DNA of 64,000 bases, taken from Oscillospiraceae bacterium (GTDB taxonomy: Bacteria > Bacillota > Clostridia > Oscillospirales > Oscillospiraceae). Shown piece after piece: positions 28,163 through 36,413 of the stretch; positions within the stretch are counted from its first letter, which is position 1, and the number at the start of each line of letters is the position of its first letter. The translations under genes and the position numbers were made by a program. Under the pieces are notes generated by a model, which had not been told where the DNA came from, searched no databases, and saw only the letters and a list, made by a program, of their open reading frames with translations. The stretch is from contig JAFZQE010000012.1 of assembly GCA_017552325.1 (NCBI GenBank), positions 1-64,000 of the forward strand. Direction: 5' to 3'.

Positions 28163-29848
28163 ATGAACGAAAACAACCGATATATCGGCATGCTGCTCGA
28201 CGACAGATACGAGCTGCTCGAGCAGGTCGGCGAGGGCGGTATGGCCCTTGTCTTCCGCGCGCTCGACCGCAGGCTGAACCGAAACGTCGCCGTGAAGATC
28301 ATGCGAGACGAGATGGCAGCCGACGAGGAATTCAAGCGCCGCTTCTGCGCGGAATCGCAGGCCGTCGCCATGCTCTCGCATCCCAATATCGTCGCCGTGT
28401 ACGACGTCAGCCACAGCGACAGCATGGAATACATCGTCATGGAGCTGATCGACGGCATCACGCTCAAGCAGTATATGGACCGCCGCGGGATCCTCAGCTG
28501 GAAGGAAGCCGTTCATTTCTCCAAGCAGATCGCGCGCGCCCTCGGCCACGCGCACGAGCGCGGCATCATCCACCGCGACATCAAGCCGCAGAACATCATG
28601 CTCCTGCGGGACGGCAGCATCAAGGTCGCCGACTTCGGCATCGCCTCGCTGGAAAACGAGCTCCACGAAAACAACGGCCAGGCGATCGGCTCCATCCACT
28701 ACATCGCCCCCGAACAGGCGCGCGGCGAGCTGCCCGACGCGAGGAGCGACGTCTATTCGCTCGGCGTCGTCATGTACGAGATGATGACGGGGCAGGTGCC
28801 CTATACGGGCGACTCGCTCGGCGAGATCGCGATCAAGCACATGAACGCGACGCCGAAGCCGATCCATGAGATCAACAAGGATCTCCCTCCCGCGCTGGAG
28901 GAGATCATCATGCGGGCGATGGCGTCCAATCTGCAGGACCGCTATCAGACCGCGGCGGAGATGGCCGACGATCTGGAGGAGCTGTCCCGCGAGACCGATC
29001 CGGAGAACGCCGACGACGATCAGGCGGAACAGATCGAAGTCCCCGACGTGAAGCCCGTACGCTCCGTCAGCGAGCTTTCGAAAAAGGGCTTTGCCCGGAG
29101 ACGCCGCCGCGCTGACCGCGTGATCTTTCTGTCCGGCGCCTTCCTCGCGCTGGTGCTGGCGATCGCGCTGTTCTTCTTCCTCTGGAAGTACTGGGTCGAG
29201 GATATCTTCGCTCCCGCGACGCGGATCATGCTGCCCAACTTTGTCGGCATGAATTACGAAACGCTCGTCAACGACCCGGAAATGATCAGCAAGTATAACT
29301 TCGAGCTGACCTTCGTCGTCGACTCGAGCTCAGCCCCGGGCGTCGTTCTCAAGCAGGACCCCAAGCCCGAGCGCAGCGTCATGGTCGTGCCCTCCGGCAT
29401 CGACGTCAGACTTGAGGTCAGCACCAGCAGCAGCACGCTCTCCGTCCCGGAGGTCGTCAACCGCTATTATGTGGACGCGCTGCAGACGCTGGAGAACGCG
29501 GGCTTCGTCTGCGAGATCGAAAACGCGACCTCCGCCGTGGTGCCGAGAGACTATGTGATCGCCGTCAGCCCCTCCGCAGGGGAGGAGATCAGCTACGGCT
29601 CGGTGGTCTATATCACTGTCAGCAGCGGCCCGGAGATCCTGACGGTCGAGGTGCCGAATCTGGTCGGGATCTCCCTCGATTCGGCCAAGGCCAAGCTGGA
29701 GACCGCACGTCTCAGCTTCGGCGGCTCCGAGTACGTCGTCAGCGAATTTGAATCCGGCACCGTGATCGGCCAGATCCCGGAGGCCTTTACGCAGATCGAG
29801 GAACACGCCAAGGTCACGCTGATCATCTCCTCGGGACCCGCAGAATGA
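28163..29848 (+). CDS. prkC: PASTA-domain Ser/Thr protein kinase (PrkC/Stk)
   Basis: This 561-aa membrane kinase senses cell-wall fragments. The kinase domain (about 11-270) has the glycine loop GEGGMALVF, the VAVKI lysine and the catalytic HRDIKPQN near 136, with DFG near 155. One membrane helix lies near 319-340. Three extracellular PASTA repeats follow, each starting with a LPNF, VPEV or VPNL block (about 355, 430 and 495). In spore formers this kinase triggers germination in response to muropeptides. The stop overlaps rsgA. Confidence 0.95.
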   Translation: MNENNRYIGMLLDDRYELLEQVGEGGMALVFRALDRRLNRNVAVKIMRDEMAADEEFKRRFCAESQAVAMLSHPNIVAVYDVSHSDSMEYIVMELIDGITLKQYMDRRGILSWKEAVHFSKQIARALGHAHERGIIHRDIKPQNIMLLRDGSIKVADFGIASLENELHENNGQAIGSIHYIAPEQARGELPDARSDVYSLGVVMYEMMTGQVPYTGDSLGEIAIKHMNATPKPIHEINKDLPPALEEIIMRAMASNLQDRYQTAAEMADDLEELSRETDPENADDDQAEQIEVPDVKPVRSVSELSKKGFARRRRRADRVIFLSGAFLALVLAIALFFFLWKYWVEDIFAPATRIMLPNFVGMNYETLVNDPEMISKYNFELTFVVDSSSAPGVVLKQDPKPERSVMVVPSGIDVRLEVSTSSSTLSVPEVVNRYYVDALQTLENAGFVCEIENATSAVVPRDYVIAVSPSAGEEISYGSVVYITVSSGPEILTVEVPNLVGISLDSAKAKLETARLSFGGSEYVVSEFESGTVIGQIPEAFTQIEEHAKVTLIISSGPAE

Positions 29849-30738
29849 GTATGACGGAAGGACGCATCATCAAGGCGCTGAGCGGCTTTTACTACGTTCA
29901 GACCGCCGAAGCCCTGCTGGAATGCAAGGCGCGCGGCAAGTTCCGCCTGGACGGGACCTCGCCGCTGGTGGGGGACCGCGTGCTCTGCTCGCCGGAGGGC
30001 AACAACAGGGGCCGCATCGATCAGGTGCTGGAGCGGAAAAACTGGTTCATCCGCCCGGCCGTCGCCAACATCGACCAGCTCGTCTTTGTGGCCGCGGGCT
30101 CCAACCCGATCACCGATCCCTTCCTGATCGACCGCGTGTCCGTCATCGCCGAGGAGGCGGGCTGCCGGCTCGTCGTCTGTGTCAACAAGACCGACCTGGA
30201 TCCTGCAGACGAGATCTTCGATATCTGCGTCAGGGCGGGCTTTCCCGTGCTCCGCACCAGCGCCGAGACCGGAGAGGGCGTCGACGCGCTGATCGGGCTG
30301 CTCGCCGGTAAAACCTCCGCCTTTACGGGCAATTCCGGCGTAGGAAAATCGAGCCTGCTCAACCGCATCTTTCCCGAGCTGAACGCGAAGACCGCCGAGG
30401 TCAGCGACAAGCTCGGCCGCGGCAAACACACGACGCGCCACGTCGAGCTATTTGCTCTCGAGGATGGCGGCTATATCGCCGACACGCCCGGCTTTTCCTC
30501 CTTCGAGCTGGAAATGATGACCTCGATCGCCAAGGAAGAACTGGCCGCTGATTTTGCCGATTTCCGCCCCTTTCTCGGCAGCTGCCGCTTCACCGACTGC
30601 GCGCATCTGAAGGAGCCGGGCTGCGCCGTGAAGGAGGCCGTGGAGCAGGGTCTGATCCATCCGAGCCGCTACCGTTCCTACGTGCGGCTCTACGAGCTCT
30701 GCGCGCAGCAGAAGGCCTGGGAACTGAAGGACATATAA
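29845..30738 (+). CDS. rsgA: Ribosome small-subunit GTPase RsgA
   Basis: This 297-aa circularly permuted GTPase acts in late 30S maturation. An N-terminal OB fold carries GRIIKALSGFYYV. The G motifs appear in permuted order: NKTD near 114, then GNSGVGKSS near 162-170, then DTPGFSSFE near 212. A zinc knuckle C-x4-C-x-H-x5-C (SCRFTDCAHLKEPGC) is near 248. It closes the large operon. In many Firmicutes rpe and a thiamine pyrophosphokinase follow; they do not here. Confidence 0.95.
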   Translation: MSMTEGRIIKALSGFYYVQTAEALLECKARGKFRLDGTSPLVGDRVLCSPEGNNRGRIDQVLERKNWFIRPAVANIDQLVFVAAGSNPITDPFLIDRVSVIAEEAGCRLVVCVNKTDLDPADEIFDICVRAGFPVLRTSAETGEGVDALIGLLAGKTSAFTGNSGVGKSSLLNRIFPELNAKTAEVSDKLGRGKHTTRHVELFALEDGGYIADTPGFSSFELEMMTSIAKEELAADFADFRPFLGSCRFTDCAHLKEPGCAVKEAVEQGLIHPSRYRSYVRLYELCAQQKAWELKDI

Positions 30739-30756
30739 GCCAAAAAGGAATCAAAG

Positions 30757-30800
30757 ACCGCCTCCCGCATAGAATGTAGTATTCTGCTGCGGGAGGCGGT
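30757..30800 (+). promoter_or_regulatory. Long inverted repeat: end of rsgA operon and start region of the next gene
   Basis: A perfect 13-bp stem (ACCGCCTCCCGCA, 30757-30769, with its complement 30788-30800) contains an inner 5-bp stem (AGAAT/ATTCT). The right arm holds the GGGAGG ribosome site of the gene at 30805. The left part of the loop holds CATAGAATG (30768-30776), a mother-cell sigma-factor-like -10. It lacks a real T-tract, so termination alone does not explain it. Confidence 0.6.
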
Positions 30801-30804
30801 ATTT

Positions 30805-30957
30805 ATGCGAAGAAGGAGGCCAAGGTTCTGGGCGCTCACGGCGATCGCGCTCGGCCTGATCATCATGCTGGCGGTCATTCTGCCCGGAGAGTTCTGGTGG
30901 CTGCTGCTGGCGGCAGCGCTCGTCGGTCTCGGGATCTGGATGCTCCGCTGCTGTTAG
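30805..30957 (+). CDS. 50-aa small membrane protein
   Basis: MRRRRPRFWALTAIALG opens a 50-aa protein with a basic N-terminus, a first helix (about 9-26), an FWW motif and a second helix (about 30-46), ending in RCC. GGGAGG lies five to ten bases before the ATG. I recall similar short RRRRPRFW-type proteins in Clostridia but no function. The CATAGAATG element just upstream, and the spore-type gene that follows, suggest mother-cell expression. Confidence 0.6.
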   Translation: MRRRRPRFWALTAIALGLIIMLAVILPGEFWWLLLAAALVGLGIWMLRCC

Positions 30958-30969
30958 CGCCGGTCGCCG

Positions 30970-30998
30970 GAATAAAGCGGGCGCATGCTCCATAAGCT
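30970..30998 (+). promoter_or_regulatory. Sigma-E-like promoter of the SPOCS-LysM gene
   Basis: GAATAAA (30970-30976), a 14-bp spacer and CATAAGCT (30991-30998) fit the sigma-E spacing, with a common -35 variant and 6 of 8 bases at -10. It lies 31 bases before the ATG at 31029. Confidence 0.45.
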
Positions 30999-31028
30999 GT
31001 AACGAATCTGCATCAAGGAGCGTGATCC

Positions 31029-32510
31029 ATGGAAATCCTTTTTCATGATCATACGGCGCCGGTCTATACCGATCTCGCGCGTATGACGAAGCAGACAGCG
31101 GTCGCCATGGAGAGCGTTGTGCCGGATACGAAAGACGATATCGGGCGCATCCTCTCTGTCCGACCGGCGCTGTATCTCAAGAGCAGGGAACTGCAGGGAA
31201 GCAGAGCGGCGGTCGGCGCGGAAGCGGCCGTCTGCGTCCTGTATGTCAACGAGGATGAAAACGCTGTAGCAAGCTTTACGGTCCGGCAGGATCTGGTTTT
31301 TGAATTCGAGCTGCCAGCGGCGGCCGACGACAGCTGTCTGCTGCAGTGCCGTCTCGGAACAGGCGGCGTCCAGGCGCGTCTGCTCAACACGCGAAAGCTC
31401 GGCATCGAGCTGGAAGCGAGCTGCACGGTCGCTCTGAGCGCAAAGACCGAGCTGCCTGTGTCGCAGGAGCCCGAGGAATGCTCTTCCGTCACGCTGCATC
31501 TGCTCGAGGAGGAGACAAAGGCGCGGCTGCTGACAAGCGTCTGCGAAAAAGCCGTCAGCTTCAGCGAGCAGTTCGGCTTCGACGGCGAACCCGCGGAGCC
31601 GGAGGAGCTTGTCTATATGGAAAAAGAGCTGATTGTCGCCGAGCGGCAGATCATCGCGGACCGTCTGCTCGTGAAGGGCGAGGTTCGGCTCACGGTCGAC
31701 TATCTTGGCGGCGGAAGAAATGATCTGCATCGCAAAATGCTGAGCCTTCCGTTTTCGCAGCTGATCGACCTGGGGGAGGAGGCGGTCGAGCAGGCCGCGA
31801 TCCGCGTCGAATGGACGAGCGGGCATGCGGAGCTTGTCGAGACGATCGAGGGCAAAAAGATGCTGAACGTCGACCTGCGCGCGCTGCTGCAGCTGCGCGG
31901 CACGGCGGAAAAAACGGTCCGCTGCGTGACGGACGCCTACTGCAACGCCATGCCCTGCGTCTGCCGCAGCGAGAGTATGATCCTGCCGTCCGTACCCGAT
32001 GAAAGCGTCGTTCGCCTGAGCGGAGAGGATGGCGCAGAGCTGCCCGAGGACTTTCAGTCCGTGCTCGCCGCGTATCTGACGCCCGGCCGCTGCAGCGCGG
32101 AAAAGGGGACTGTGCTCGCCGAGCTTCTCTGCCTCACCGGCGATAACAGGCTCTCCGTCGTCCGAAGGACAGTCGCCATGTCCGGGGAGGCGGAAGAAAA
32201 TTTTGAAGTAAACGCCTGCCGCGTCACGGAATTTTCGGCAGAGCCGGAAGGGGAGAGGATCCGCATCGCCGTCGCCGCGGAAGTTCTCGGCGGCAGGGAC
32301 GGCAGAACCGCGATCGAGCGCGTTTGCGCCGTCAATCTGGACGAGAGCGCGGCCTTTGACAGCTCCGCCTCGCCCTCGCTGACCGCTGTCTGGGCGGAAA
32401 CGGAGACGGTCTGGGAGCTGGCGAAGCTCTACCGCTCAAGCCCCGAGGCGATCAGGGCCTGCAACGAAGATCTGAGCGTCAATCCGGTCTTTATCCCGAA
32501 GTCGAAATAA
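31029..32510 (+). CDS. SPOCS (DUF3794) and LysM domain spore protein, SipL-like
   Basis: This 493-aa protein has repeated beta-rich SPOCS-type segments (about 35-150, 175-280 and 315-420; for example VYMEKELIVAERQIIADRLLV and LLVKGEVRLTVDYL) and a C-terminal LysM-like domain (VWELAKLYRSSPEAIRACN, about 460-478). This matches SipL and related clostridial proteins that help assemble the coat around the forespore with SpoIVA. It should act in the mother cell, in line with the sigma-E-like promoter upstream. A strong bidirectional terminator follows. Confidence 0.82.
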   Translation: MEILFHDHTAPVYTDLARMTKQTAVAMESVVPDTKDDIGRILSVRPALYLKSRELQGSRAAVGAEAAVCVLYVNEDENAVASFTVRQDLVFEFELPAAADDSCLLQCRLGTGGVQARLLNTRKLGIELEASCTVALSAKTELPVSQEPEECSSVTLHLLEEETKARLLTSVCEKAVSFSEQFGFDGEPAEPEELVYMEKELIVAERQIIADRLLVKGEVRLTVDYLGGGRNDLHRKMLSLPFSQLIDLGEEAVEQAAIRVEWTSGHAELVETIEGKKMLNVDLRALLQLRGTAEKTVRCVTDAYCNAMPCVCRSESMILPSVPDESVVRLSGEDGAELPEDFQSVLAAYLTPGRCSAEKGTVLAELLCLTGDNRLSVVRRTVAMSGEAEENFEVNACRVTEFSAEPEGERIRIAVAAEVLGGRDGRTAIERVCAVNLDESAAFDSSASPSLTAVWAETETVWELAKLYRSSPEAIRACNEDLSVNPVFIPKSK

Positions 32511-32513
32511 CGA

Positions 32514-32547
32514 AAAACCCGATTCGGAAGAATCGGGTTTTTTTCTT
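32514..32547. terminator. Bidirectional terminator
   Basis: The stem AAACCCGATTC / GAATCGGGTTT with a GGAA loop is followed by T residues on the right and preceded by A residues on the left. It serves both the SPOCS-LysM gene and the convergent DUF1858 gene. Confidence 0.88.
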
Positions 32548-32764
32548 ACAGAGTCTTGATCATTTTCTCCAGCTCGCTCAGGAGGACCGGCACGGACATC
32601 CCGGAGAATTCGCTGGCGTCCCTGACGGTTTTTCCGCGCAGCATCATCTTTCCGAGCGGCCCTGCCACGACGGACAGGCGGGGATCCAGCTCCGCGACCT
32701 TTTTGTCCAGGCCGGGATGCTCCTTGAGGATATCGAGCAGCTTGGTGTTTTCGTTATAATTCAC
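32546..32764 (-). CDS. DUF1858 domain protein
   Basis: This 72-aa protein matches the small DUF1858 domain, found alone or at the N-terminus of ScdA-type iron-sulfur repair proteins. Recognisable parts are TKLLDILKEHPGLDKKVAELD and GKTVRDASEFSGMSV. GTG start with GGAG eleven bases upstream. It has its own promoter and a terminator, so it is monocistronic. The function is unknown; a sulfur or redox role is only a family-level guess. Confidence 0.75.
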   Translation of the reverse strand: MNYNENTKLLDILKEHPGLDKKVAELDPRLSVVAGPLGKMMLRGKTVRDASEFSGMSVPVLLSELEKMIKTL

Positions 32765-32796
32765 GGAAGATCACGCTCCTTTGTCGGTATATCCGA

Positions 32797-32825
32797 AATA
32801 TAAACCTTTTCCGCTCTTTTTACAA
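32797..32825 (-). promoter_or_regulatory. Sigma-A promoter of the DUF1858 gene
   Basis: On the minus strand TTGTAA (32825-32820), a 17-bp spacer and TATATT (32802-32797) lie 33 bases before the GTG start. Confidence 0.65.
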
Positions 32826-32843
32826 GAGCTGAGCGATAAATAC

Positions 32844-32872
32844 TTGTCACCGGAGAGCTCTTGTGCTAAAAT
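32844..32872 (+). promoter_or_regulatory. Sigma-A promoter of yebC
   Basis: TTGTCA (32844-32849), a 17-bp spacer and TAAAAT (32867-32872) lie 46 bases before the yebC ATG, back to back with the divergent promoter at 32797-32825. Confidence 0.72.
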
Positions 32873-32918
32873 ACAACAGTTGAAAGCCAAAACCAATCAC
32901 ACAAGAGGAGCTGTTACT

Positions 32919-33659
32919 ATGTCCGGACATTCCAAGTGGCACAACATACAGAAGACCAAGGGTGCGGCCGACGCGAAGCGCGCCTCCACCTTTACCAAAA
33001 TCGCCCGCGAGATGATCGTGGCCGTCAAGGAGGGCGGCGGCGGTGATCCGCGCAGCAACTCTAAGCTCGCGGCCGTCATCGCCAAGGCCAAGGCGGCCAA
33101 CATGCCCAACGACAACATCAAGCGCACCATCGACAAGGCGCTCGGCGCGGGCAACACCGAGAACTACGAGAAGATCACCTACGAAGGCTACGGCCCGCAG
33201 GGCGTCGCCATCATCGTCGAGGCCATGACCGACAACCGCAACCGCACCGCCGGCGAGATCCGCCACTACTTCGACAAGTACGGCGGAAACATGGGTGCTG
33301 CCAACTGCGTGTCCTGGTCCTTCGACAAGAAGGGCGTCATCGTCATCGACAACGAGGACGAGGAGCTCGACGAGGACACCGTGATGATGGACGCGCTGGA
33401 CGCGGGCGCCGACGACTTTGAGGCCGAGGGCGAGATCATGACGGTCTACACCGGCGTGGACGACGTCGCCGCCGTGGCCGAGGCGCTGACCGCGAAGGGC
33501 TACAAGCTGGTCGAGGCGCAGGTCGAAATGCTGCCGCAGAACGGCTATATCAAGCTCACCAACGAGGACGACATCAAGAACATGCAGAAGATGCTGGACA
33601 TGTTCGAGGACTTCGACGACGTACAGAACGTCTGGCATAACTGGGAAGACGCGGAGTGA
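32919..33659 (+). CDS. YebC/PmpR-family protein
   Basis: This 246-aa protein starts MSGHSKWHNIQ and contains KGAADAKRASTFTKIAREM and MPNDNIKRTIDKA, the YebC hallmark. Family members have been described as DNA-binding regulators and, more recently, as ribosome-associated factors that ease polyproline translation. AGAGGAG precedes the ATG. Internal in-frame extension upstream (to 32781) has no ribosome site. Confidence 0.93.
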   Translation: MSGHSKWHNIQKTKGAADAKRASTFTKIAREMIVAVKEGGGGDPRSNSKLAAVIAKAKAANMPNDNIKRTIDKALGAGNTENYEKITYEGYGPQGVAIIVEAMTDNRNRTAGEIRHYFDKYGGNMGAANCVSWSFDKKGVIVIDNEDEELDEDTVMMDALDAGADDFEAEGEIMTVYTGVDDVAAVAEALTAKGYKLVEAQVEMLPQNGYIKLTNEDDIKNMQKMLDMFEDFDDVQNVWHNWEDAE

Positions 33660-33679
33660 GCGTCTGAAAGGAGAAACAT

Positions 33680-33874
33680 ATGGAACTGATCAAAAAGATT
33701 TTTTCCGTTGCGCTGGGCGCGGGGAAGGGCCTGCTCGATATGGCCAACGGGAAGATGGATGAGGAACAGCTCAAGAAGCTGTCCATGATCGGCAGCGGAC
33801 TCTTTATCGCCGTCTGCGTGTTCAAAAGCCTGCGCGCTCTGTCAAAGGCCAAGAAGGAAGCGGCGCGCCGCTGA
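33680..33874 (+). CDS. 64-aa protein with one membrane segment
   Basis: A clear AAAGGAG lies before the ATG, 20 bases after yebC. The protein starts MELIKKIFSVALGAGKGLLDMANGK, with a hydrophobic stretch near residues 35-50 (MIGSGLFIAVCVF) and a basic tail. No family is recognised. It is probably co-transcribed with yebC. Confidence 0.6.
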   Translation: MELIKKIFSVALGAGKGLLDMANGKMDEEQLKKLSMIGSGLFIAVCVFKSLRALSKAKKEAARR

Positions 33875-33926
33875 CCGTCCTTCCTTTCGCTGCCGCCGCG
33901 GCGGAGGAAATACGTCAAATCTTTCC

Positions 33927-33954
33927 GCAGGCCGCCGGTTCTCCGGCGGCCTGC
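33927..33954 (+). terminator. GC-rich hairpin, possible weak terminator
   Basis: A perfect 12-bp stem (GCAGGCCGCCGG with its complement) with a TTCT loop. Only GCATTT follows, so it is a poor intrinsic terminator and may instead slow or stabilise transcripts between the 64-aa gene and pcp. Confidence 0.5.
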
Positions 33955-33971
33955 GCATTTGAGGGAAAAAC

Positions 33972-34565
33972 ATGAAGATCCTGATTTCCGCCTTCGAGCC
34001 CTTCGGCGAGGAGAACGTCAACGCCAGCCTCGAAGCGCTGAGAAGGCTCCTCGCGCCGCAGGGCTGTGAACTTATAAAGATCGTGCTGCCGACGGTATTC
34101 GGCGAAGCTTCCGAGCTCCTGCTGGATGCGCTGCGCAGGGAACAGCCGGACGCCGTGATCGCGCTTGGACAGGCAGGCGGCCGGAAGGCCCTCACGCCGG
34201 AGCGCGCCGCGATCAACTGCATGGACGCCCGCATCCCGGACAACGCCGGACGGCAGCCCGCAGACGAAGCGATCCTTCCCGGCGCGCCGGCCGCGTATTT
34301 CTCCACGCTCCCGCTGAAGGCCATGCTCGAAGCGGCGCAGCGAGCGGGCGCGGAGGCCGCGGTATCAAACAGCGCGGGGACCTTCGTCTGCAACGAGGTC
34401 ATGTACCGTCTGCTGCACGCCGTTTCCGCGGAAGAACTGCCCGTCCGCGCGGGCTTTGTGCACGTGCCCTGTCTGCCGGAGCAGATGCCCGAGGCTTCGA
34501 TGCCGCTTGAAAAGATCGTCGCAGGGCTCGAGGCCATGCTGGATGAGATAGAAAAACGCTGCTGA
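33972..34565 (+). CDS. pcp: Pyroglutamyl-peptidase I (peptidase C15)
   Basis: This 197-aa cytosolic cysteine peptidase removes N-terminal pyroglutamate. It starts KILISAFEPFGEENVN as in Pcp. The catalytic Cys lies in SNSAGTFVCNEVMY near 137-150, and the His in GFVHVPCLPEQM near 163. The stop codon lies inside the stem of the following terminator. Confidence 0.9.
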   Translation: MKILISAFEPFGEENVNASLEALRRLLAPQGCELIKIVLPTVFGEASELLLDALRREQPDAVIALGQAGGRKALTPERAAINCMDARIPDNAGRQPADEAILPGAPAAYFSTLPLKAMLEAAQRAGAEAAVSNSAGTFVCNEVMYRLLHAVSAEELPVRAGFVHVPCLPEQMPEASMPLEKIVAGLEAMLDEIEKRC

Positions 34566-34582
34566 TGATCAGCAGCGTTTTT
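34555..34582. terminator. Bidirectional terminator of pcp and rnpB
   Basis: A perfect 11-bp stem (AACGCTGCTGA / TCAGCAGCGTT) with T-runs on both outward sides. It overlaps the last codons of pcp and stands just downstream of the 3' end of rnpB on the minus strand. Confidence 0.88.
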
Positions 34583-34587
34583 CCGTA

Positions 34588-34941
34588 AATGAGTCAGCCT
34601 GTAAGCCGGGTTCTGTCATTCAAAACGACCATCTGTCTAGGCCTGCCGTTGCCGACAGGCTCAAGCCACCTCCTGGGGACGGCCGGGCCGGCCTGTGCGT
34701 CCCCGTACCACGGTGTTGCTCCGGATAGAGTTTACAGCGTCCACGTGTCTCCACGCGACGGGTGGGCTCTTACCCCACCTTTCCACCATCACCGCGCGAA
34801 AGGCGCGGCAGTCTGTTTCTGTTGCACTTGTCCGAGGGTCACCCCTGGCGGGCGTTACCCGTTATCCTTGCCCTGCGGAGCCCGGACTTTCCTCATGCAC
34901 GGGCTTTCGCCCTGTGCCCGCGGTCGTTCAGCCGACTCACT
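34588..34941 (-). ncRNA. rnpB: RNase P RNA
   Basis: Read on the minus strand, this carries the RNase P core: GAGGAAAGTCCGGGCTCC near the 5' part, ACAGAAACAGAC, GGTAAGAGCCCACC, and the 3' block CAGAACCCGGCTTAC. The ends pair (TGAGTC with GACTCA) to form helix P1. GATAACGGGTAACGCCCGCC suggests the ancestral A-type fold rather than the Bacillus B type. It is the catalytic subunit that trims 5' leaders of tRNA precursors. The 5' end is estimated from the promoter, the 3' end from P1. Confidence 0.95.
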
Positions 34942-34946
34942 GGTGT

Positions 34947-34975
34947 ATTTTAATCATTTTGCCCCCTCAAGTCAA
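34947..34975 (-). promoter_or_regulatory. Strong sigma-A promoter of rnpB
   Basis: Minus strand: TTGACT (34975-34970), a 17-bp spacer, TAAAAT (34952-34947). Predicted start of transcription falls at the first bases of helix P1. Confidence 0.85.
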
Positions 34976-34982
34976 TCCTTTC

Positions 34983-35011
34983 TTGTAATTGGACGGGAAA
35001 GGAAGTATAAT
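34983..35011 (+). promoter_or_regulatory. Sigma-A promoter of murD
   Basis: TTGTAA (34983-34988), a 17-bp spacer and TATAAT (35006-35011) lie back to back with the rnpB promoter, with -35 boxes only seven bases apart. Confidence 0.8.
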
Positions 35012-35033
35012 AAATATTTGTGAGGTGAGTCAA

Positions 35034-36413
35034 TTGACCTTAATGGAATATATCGAATCGATCAGAGACAGGCGCATCGCCGTCGTCGGCATCGGCGTCA
35101 GCAACAAGCCCTGGATCGAGCTTCTGCTGAAAAACGGCTGCCGCGTCACCGCCTGCGACCAGCGCACGGCGGAGCAGATGGGCGCGGAAGGGGATGCCCT
35201 GGCCGCCCTCGGCGCGGAGCTGAAGCTGGGGAAGGACTACCTGGAGGGTCTCGACCAGGACATCATTTTCCGCACGCCCGGCCTGCTGCCCTTTGACCCG
35301 CATCTGGAGGCGGCCCGCGCGCGCGGAAGCCTCGTGACCTCGGAGATGGAGCTGTTTTTCGCGCTCTGTCCCTGCCGGATCATCGCCGTCACCGGCAGCG
35401 ACGGCAAGACGACGACCACGACGATCATTTCGGAGCTCCTCAAGGCGCAGGGCCTTACCGTCCACCTCGGCGGGAACATCGGCAAGCCGCTGCTGTGCGA
35501 GCTGCCGCAGATCGGCCCGGAGGATTTCGCCGTGCTGGAGCTCAGCTCCTTCCAGCTGCACAGCATGAGCTGCCGTCCGGACGTCGCGGTCATCACCAAT
35601 CTGAGCCCGAATCATCTCGATAAACATAAGGATTTTCAGGATTACATCGACGCCAAGCGCGCGATTTTTGAGGGTCAGAGCGCGGACGGTCTGCTCGTGC
35701 TGAACCGGAACGACGCGCACAGCGACTACTATGCCTCCTTCGCGCCCGGCCGTGTGCACTGGTTTTCCGACGCCGCGCCCGTCGAGGACGGAACGCTCTG
35801 CGAAAACGGCGTCGTTTACCGCGTGCGCGGCGGCGTACGCTCCGAGATCATGCGAGCCGACGAGATCAATCTGCCCGGCGCGCACAACGTGCAGAACTAT
35901 CTCGCCGCCTTCGCCGCGACCGACGGGCTGGTGGACGAGGCCGTCTGCCGCGAGGTCGCGATGCGCTTCGAGGGCGTGGAGCACCGCCTGGAAAAGGTTC
36001 GCGTCCTCGACGGCGTGACCTATATCAACGACTCGATCGCCAGCAGCCCCACGCGCACGATCGCGGGGCTCCGCGCGCTGAAAACGAAGCCGATCGTCAT
36101 CGCCGGCGGCTACGACAAGCACATCCCCTTCGACCCGCTCGGCGACGAGCTTTGCCTGCGGGCCAAGCACGTGATCCTCTGCGGCGCGACCGCAGACAAG
36201 ATCCGCGAGGCGATCCTTCATTCGCCGAATTATCCGGGCTGCGGCCTGAGCTTTGAGACGGTCGGCGTTTTTGCCGACGCCGTCCGCACCGCGCGGGAGC
36301 GCGCCGGGGAAGGGGACATCGTTCTGCTGTCGCCCGCCTGCGCGGCCTTCGACCAGTTCAAAAACTTCGCCGAGCGCGGCAAGACCTTCAAGCGTCTTGT
36401 GATGGAGCTGTGA
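35034..36413 (+). CDS. murD: UDP-N-acetylmuramoyl-L-alanine--D-glutamate ligase
   Basis: This 459-aa cytosolic ligase adds D-Glu to UDP-MurNAc-L-Ala in peptidoglycan precursor synthesis. VVGIGVSNKPW is the UMA-binding start, AVTGSDGKTTTTT near 120 is the ATP loop, and NLSPNHLDKHKD near 193 and INDSIASSPTRTIAG near 333 are typical. The TTG at 35034 fits the GAGGTGAG ribosome site; an ATG at 35043 is the alternative. It stands outside any mur/dcw cluster and is translationally coupled to the next gene. Confidence 0.93.
   Translation: MTLMEYIESIRDRRIAVVGIGVSNKPWIELLLKNGCRVTACDQRTAEQMGAEGDALAALGAELKLGKDYLEGLDQDIIFRTPGLLPFDPHLEAARARGSLVTSEMELFFALCPCRIIAVTGSDGKTTTTTIISELLKAQGLTVHLGGNIGKPLLCELPQIGPEDFAVLELSSFQLHSMSCRPDVAVITNLSPNHLDKHKDFQDYIDAKRAIFEGQSADGLLVLNRNDAHSDYYASFAPGRVHWFSDAAPVEDGTLCENGVVYRVRGGVRSEIMRADEINLPGAHNVQNYLAAFAATDGLVDEAVCREVAMRFEGVEHRLEKVRVLDGVTYINDSIASSPTRTIAGLRALKTKPIVIAGGYDKHIPFDPLGDELCLRAKHVILCGATADKIREAILHSPNYPGCGLSFETVGVFADAVRTARERAGEGDIVLLSPACAAFDQFKNFAERGKTFKRLVMEL

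Noticed and set aside
34589..35023. Plus-strand open frames of 60-144 codons
   Set aside because: They lie across the RNase P RNA gene encoded on the minus strand; the conserved RNA motifs and promoter explain the sequence.
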